Under the pieces are notes generated by a model. It was not told the origin of the DNA. It ran no database searches and was given only the letters and a program-made list of their open reading frames with translations. Positions 5,627 to 6,731 of a stretch of DNA of 6,731 nucleotides are shown here, one piece after another. This stretch comes from Caulobacteraceae bacterium (lineage in GTDB: Bacteria; Pseudomonadota; Alphaproteobacteria; Caulobacterales; Caulobacteraceae), in assembly GCA_003161535.1 (NCBI GenBank), contig PMOM01000281.1:1-6731 (forward strand). The letters are read 5' to 3'. The position numbers and the translations under genes are program-made. The first letter of the stretch is position 1, and every line of letters begins with the position of its first letter.

Positions 5627-6456
5627 CAGGGCGCCGCCTTGGCCGAGCGGGGCAGGATGATGGTCTCGATGGCGGCGGCGAAGCCGTCGTTGGCGTTGGA
5701 GGCGGTGACGAAGGCGGCGCGGGCCTTCACGGCGTCCGGCGCCTGGCCCATGGCGATGGCGAGGCCGGCGACCTCGAACATCGAGACGTCGTTGAACATG
5801 TCGCCCATGACGGCGGTCCAGGAGAGCGGCGCGCCGATCAGATTGCACAAGGCCGCCACGCCCTGGCCCTTGGTGGCGTGGGGATCGCTGATGTCGAGAT
5901 AGTAGGACTGCGAGCGGTTGATGGCGGCGTGGGCGCCCAGGGCGGCACGGATATTGGTTTCGCAGGCGTCCAGGCGGGCCGCATCGGCCGACACCCCGAC
6001 GATCTTGCCGATGGGGGCGGCGACGGCGTCGAAGTTCGCCACCACGGTGGGACCGAAGCCGACGGTGCGCCGCTCGCGCTCGACGTTGACCGTGGCGGAA
6101 GCGAGCAGCAGCCAGTCGTCGCCGGCGAACACCCAGGCGTCGACTCCGCCTTGCGCAAGCAGGTCCAGGCTCTGGCGGGCGACGGCCGGGGTCAGGGCAT
6201 GGACGACGATCACTCGCCCATCGGCGCCGATCAGGGCCGCGCCATTGTAGGCGGCGAAGGGAAGGGAGACATCCAGAGCCGCCACGAGGCGAGCCATGCC
6301 GCGCGGTGGGCGGCTGGAGATCAGGGTGAAGCCGACGCCGGCGCGGGCCAGGGCGGCGGCGGCCTGAACCGACCGGGGCGTGAGGGTCTTGTCGTCGGTG
6401 ACCAGAGTGCCGTCGATGTCGCTGATCAGAAGCGCGATCGACGCCGGGGCCGTCAC
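5626..6456 (-). CDS. Cof-type HAD-superfamily phosphatase
   Basis: Haloacid-dehalogenase-type phosphatase of the Cof/class IIB group (276 residues), likely acting on phosphosugars or other small phosphorylated metabolites. All four catalytic motifs are present: DIDGT (D13 nucleophile, D15 acid/base), the motif II serine in LISSRPPRG (S47/S48), K196 in TKGQGV, and GDMFNDVSMFEVAG (D219, D223 for Mg2+). The insert between motifs II and III is the large C2-type cap. The start is taken as GTG at 6456, because its GTGA overlap with the zwf stop matches the tight packing of the operon. A TTG four codons earlier (6468) lacks a ribosome-binding site but cannot be excluded. It lies between zwf and gluconokinase, so a substrate in hexose-phosphate or gluconate metabolism is a reasonable guess, but the substrate cannot be read from the sequence. 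Confidence 0.92.
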   Translation of the reverse strand: MTAPASIALLISDIDGTLVTDDKTLTPRSVQAAAALARAGVGFTLISSRPPRGMARLVAALDVSLPFAAYNGAALIGADGRVIVVHALTPAVARQSLDLLAQGGVDAWVFAGDDWLLLASATVNVERERRTVGFGPTVVANFDAVAAPIGKIVGVSADAARLDACETNIRAALGAHAAINRSQSYYLDISDPHATKGQGVAALCNLIGAPLSWTAVMGDMFNDVSMFEVAGLAIAMGQAPDAVKARAAFVTASNANDGFAAAIETIILPRSAKAAP

Positions 6457-6731
6457 AGGGCTCGCCAAGCGCGCCCGTCCCGAGCCATCAGCGCCGCGGC
6501 GCCCGGCGGCCCGTCGGTTCCGGCGCCGTAGGTCTCGACCTTGCCGCCGGCCTTCCAGGCGTCAAGGAAGGGCATCACCGCGACCCAGGCGAACTCGATG
6601 TCTTCGGCCCGCTTGAACAGGGTCTGATCGCCGATCAGGCAGTCATAGATCAGGGTCTCGTAGCCGGTGGCCGGCTTGGTCTGGAAGAAGTCGGCGTAGC
6701 GAAAATCCATGCGCACATCGACAAGATCGAC
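6453..6731 (-). CDS. zwf: Glucose-6-phosphate 1-dehydrogenase (C-terminal end, 5' part outside window)
   Basis: C-terminal 92 residues of the enzyme that oxidises glucose-6-phosphate to 6-phosphogluconolactone with NADP(+)/NAD(+), the first step of the oxidative pentose-phosphate and Entner-Doudoroff routes. The frame is open to the window edge. The segments VRMDFRYADFF, KPATGYETLIYDCLIGDQTLF and the terminal GPPGAAALMARDGRAWR are the standard ending of bacterial Zwf. The stop overlaps the HAD gene start by four bases, so this is the most upstream visible member of the minus-strand operon. Its promoter and any further upstream genes lie outside the window. Confidence 0.95.
   Translation of the reverse strand, partial: VDLVDVRMDFRYADFFQTKPATGYETLIYDCLIGDQTLFKRAEDIEFAWVAVMPFLDAWKAGGKVETYGAGTDGPPGAAALMARDGRAWRAL

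Noticed and set aside
5878..6531. 217-codon plus-strand open frame, rich in Gly/Asp/Val
   Set aside because: It is antisense to the HAD phosphatase and the end of zwf; its composition reflects codon bias of the real genes.

Overview
The window looks like chromosomal DNA of a high-GC alphaproteobacterium. The protein sequences and intergenic style suggest Caulobacteraceae (Caulobacter or Phenylobacterium type), but this is an impression from family resemblance, not a search result. Eight protein genes are supported, two of them cut by the window edges. I see no rRNA, tRNA, CRISPR array, insertion sequence or phage gene.

Layout. (1) 1-1075, plus strand: the C-terminal part of an AlkA-type 3-methyladenine DNA glycosylase, overlapping by 20 bases a methylated-DNA--protein-cysteine methyltransferase (Ogt/MGMT). 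Together they are a DNA alkylation-repair unit. (2) 1076-1223: a short intergenic stretch between convergent genes, with two adjacent GC-rich hairpins and a 15-base direct repeat. (3) 1224-2302: an HxlR-type regulator (minus strand) divergent from an FMN-dependent azoreductase (plus strand), sharing an 80-base control region. This resembles the quinone/electrophile-sensing pairs typified by YodB and its azoreductase. (4) 2313-2855, minus: a small two-helix PepSY-type membrane protein. (5) 2856-3029: a gap holding a perfect 9-bp inverted repeat. (6) 3030-6731, minus: a compact operon running from the right edge, made of zwf (glucose-6-phosphate dehydrogenase, C-terminal end only), a Cof-type HAD phosphatase, gluconokinase and an M13 (neprilysin/PepO-like) metallopeptidase. 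All three junctions overlap, by 4, 1 and 4 bases.

How the genes work together. Zwf and gluconokinase both feed 6-phosphogluconate, one from glucose-6-phosphate and one from gluconate, so the operon is centred on the pentose-phosphate/Entner-Doudoroff entry. The HAD protein probably dephosphorylates a phosphosugar or related metabolite. The exported zinc peptidase at the operon's end has no obvious metabolic link and a visibly lower GC content than the genes before it, which suggests later acquisition. The left half is stress-oriented: alkylation repair and quinone/azo reduction.

No clearly new biological system is visible. The most interesting points are the M13 peptidase coupled to a sugar-acid kinase, the HAD gene lying directly after zwf, the single-cysteine HxlR/azoreductase pair, and the structured intergenic element at 1076-1223.
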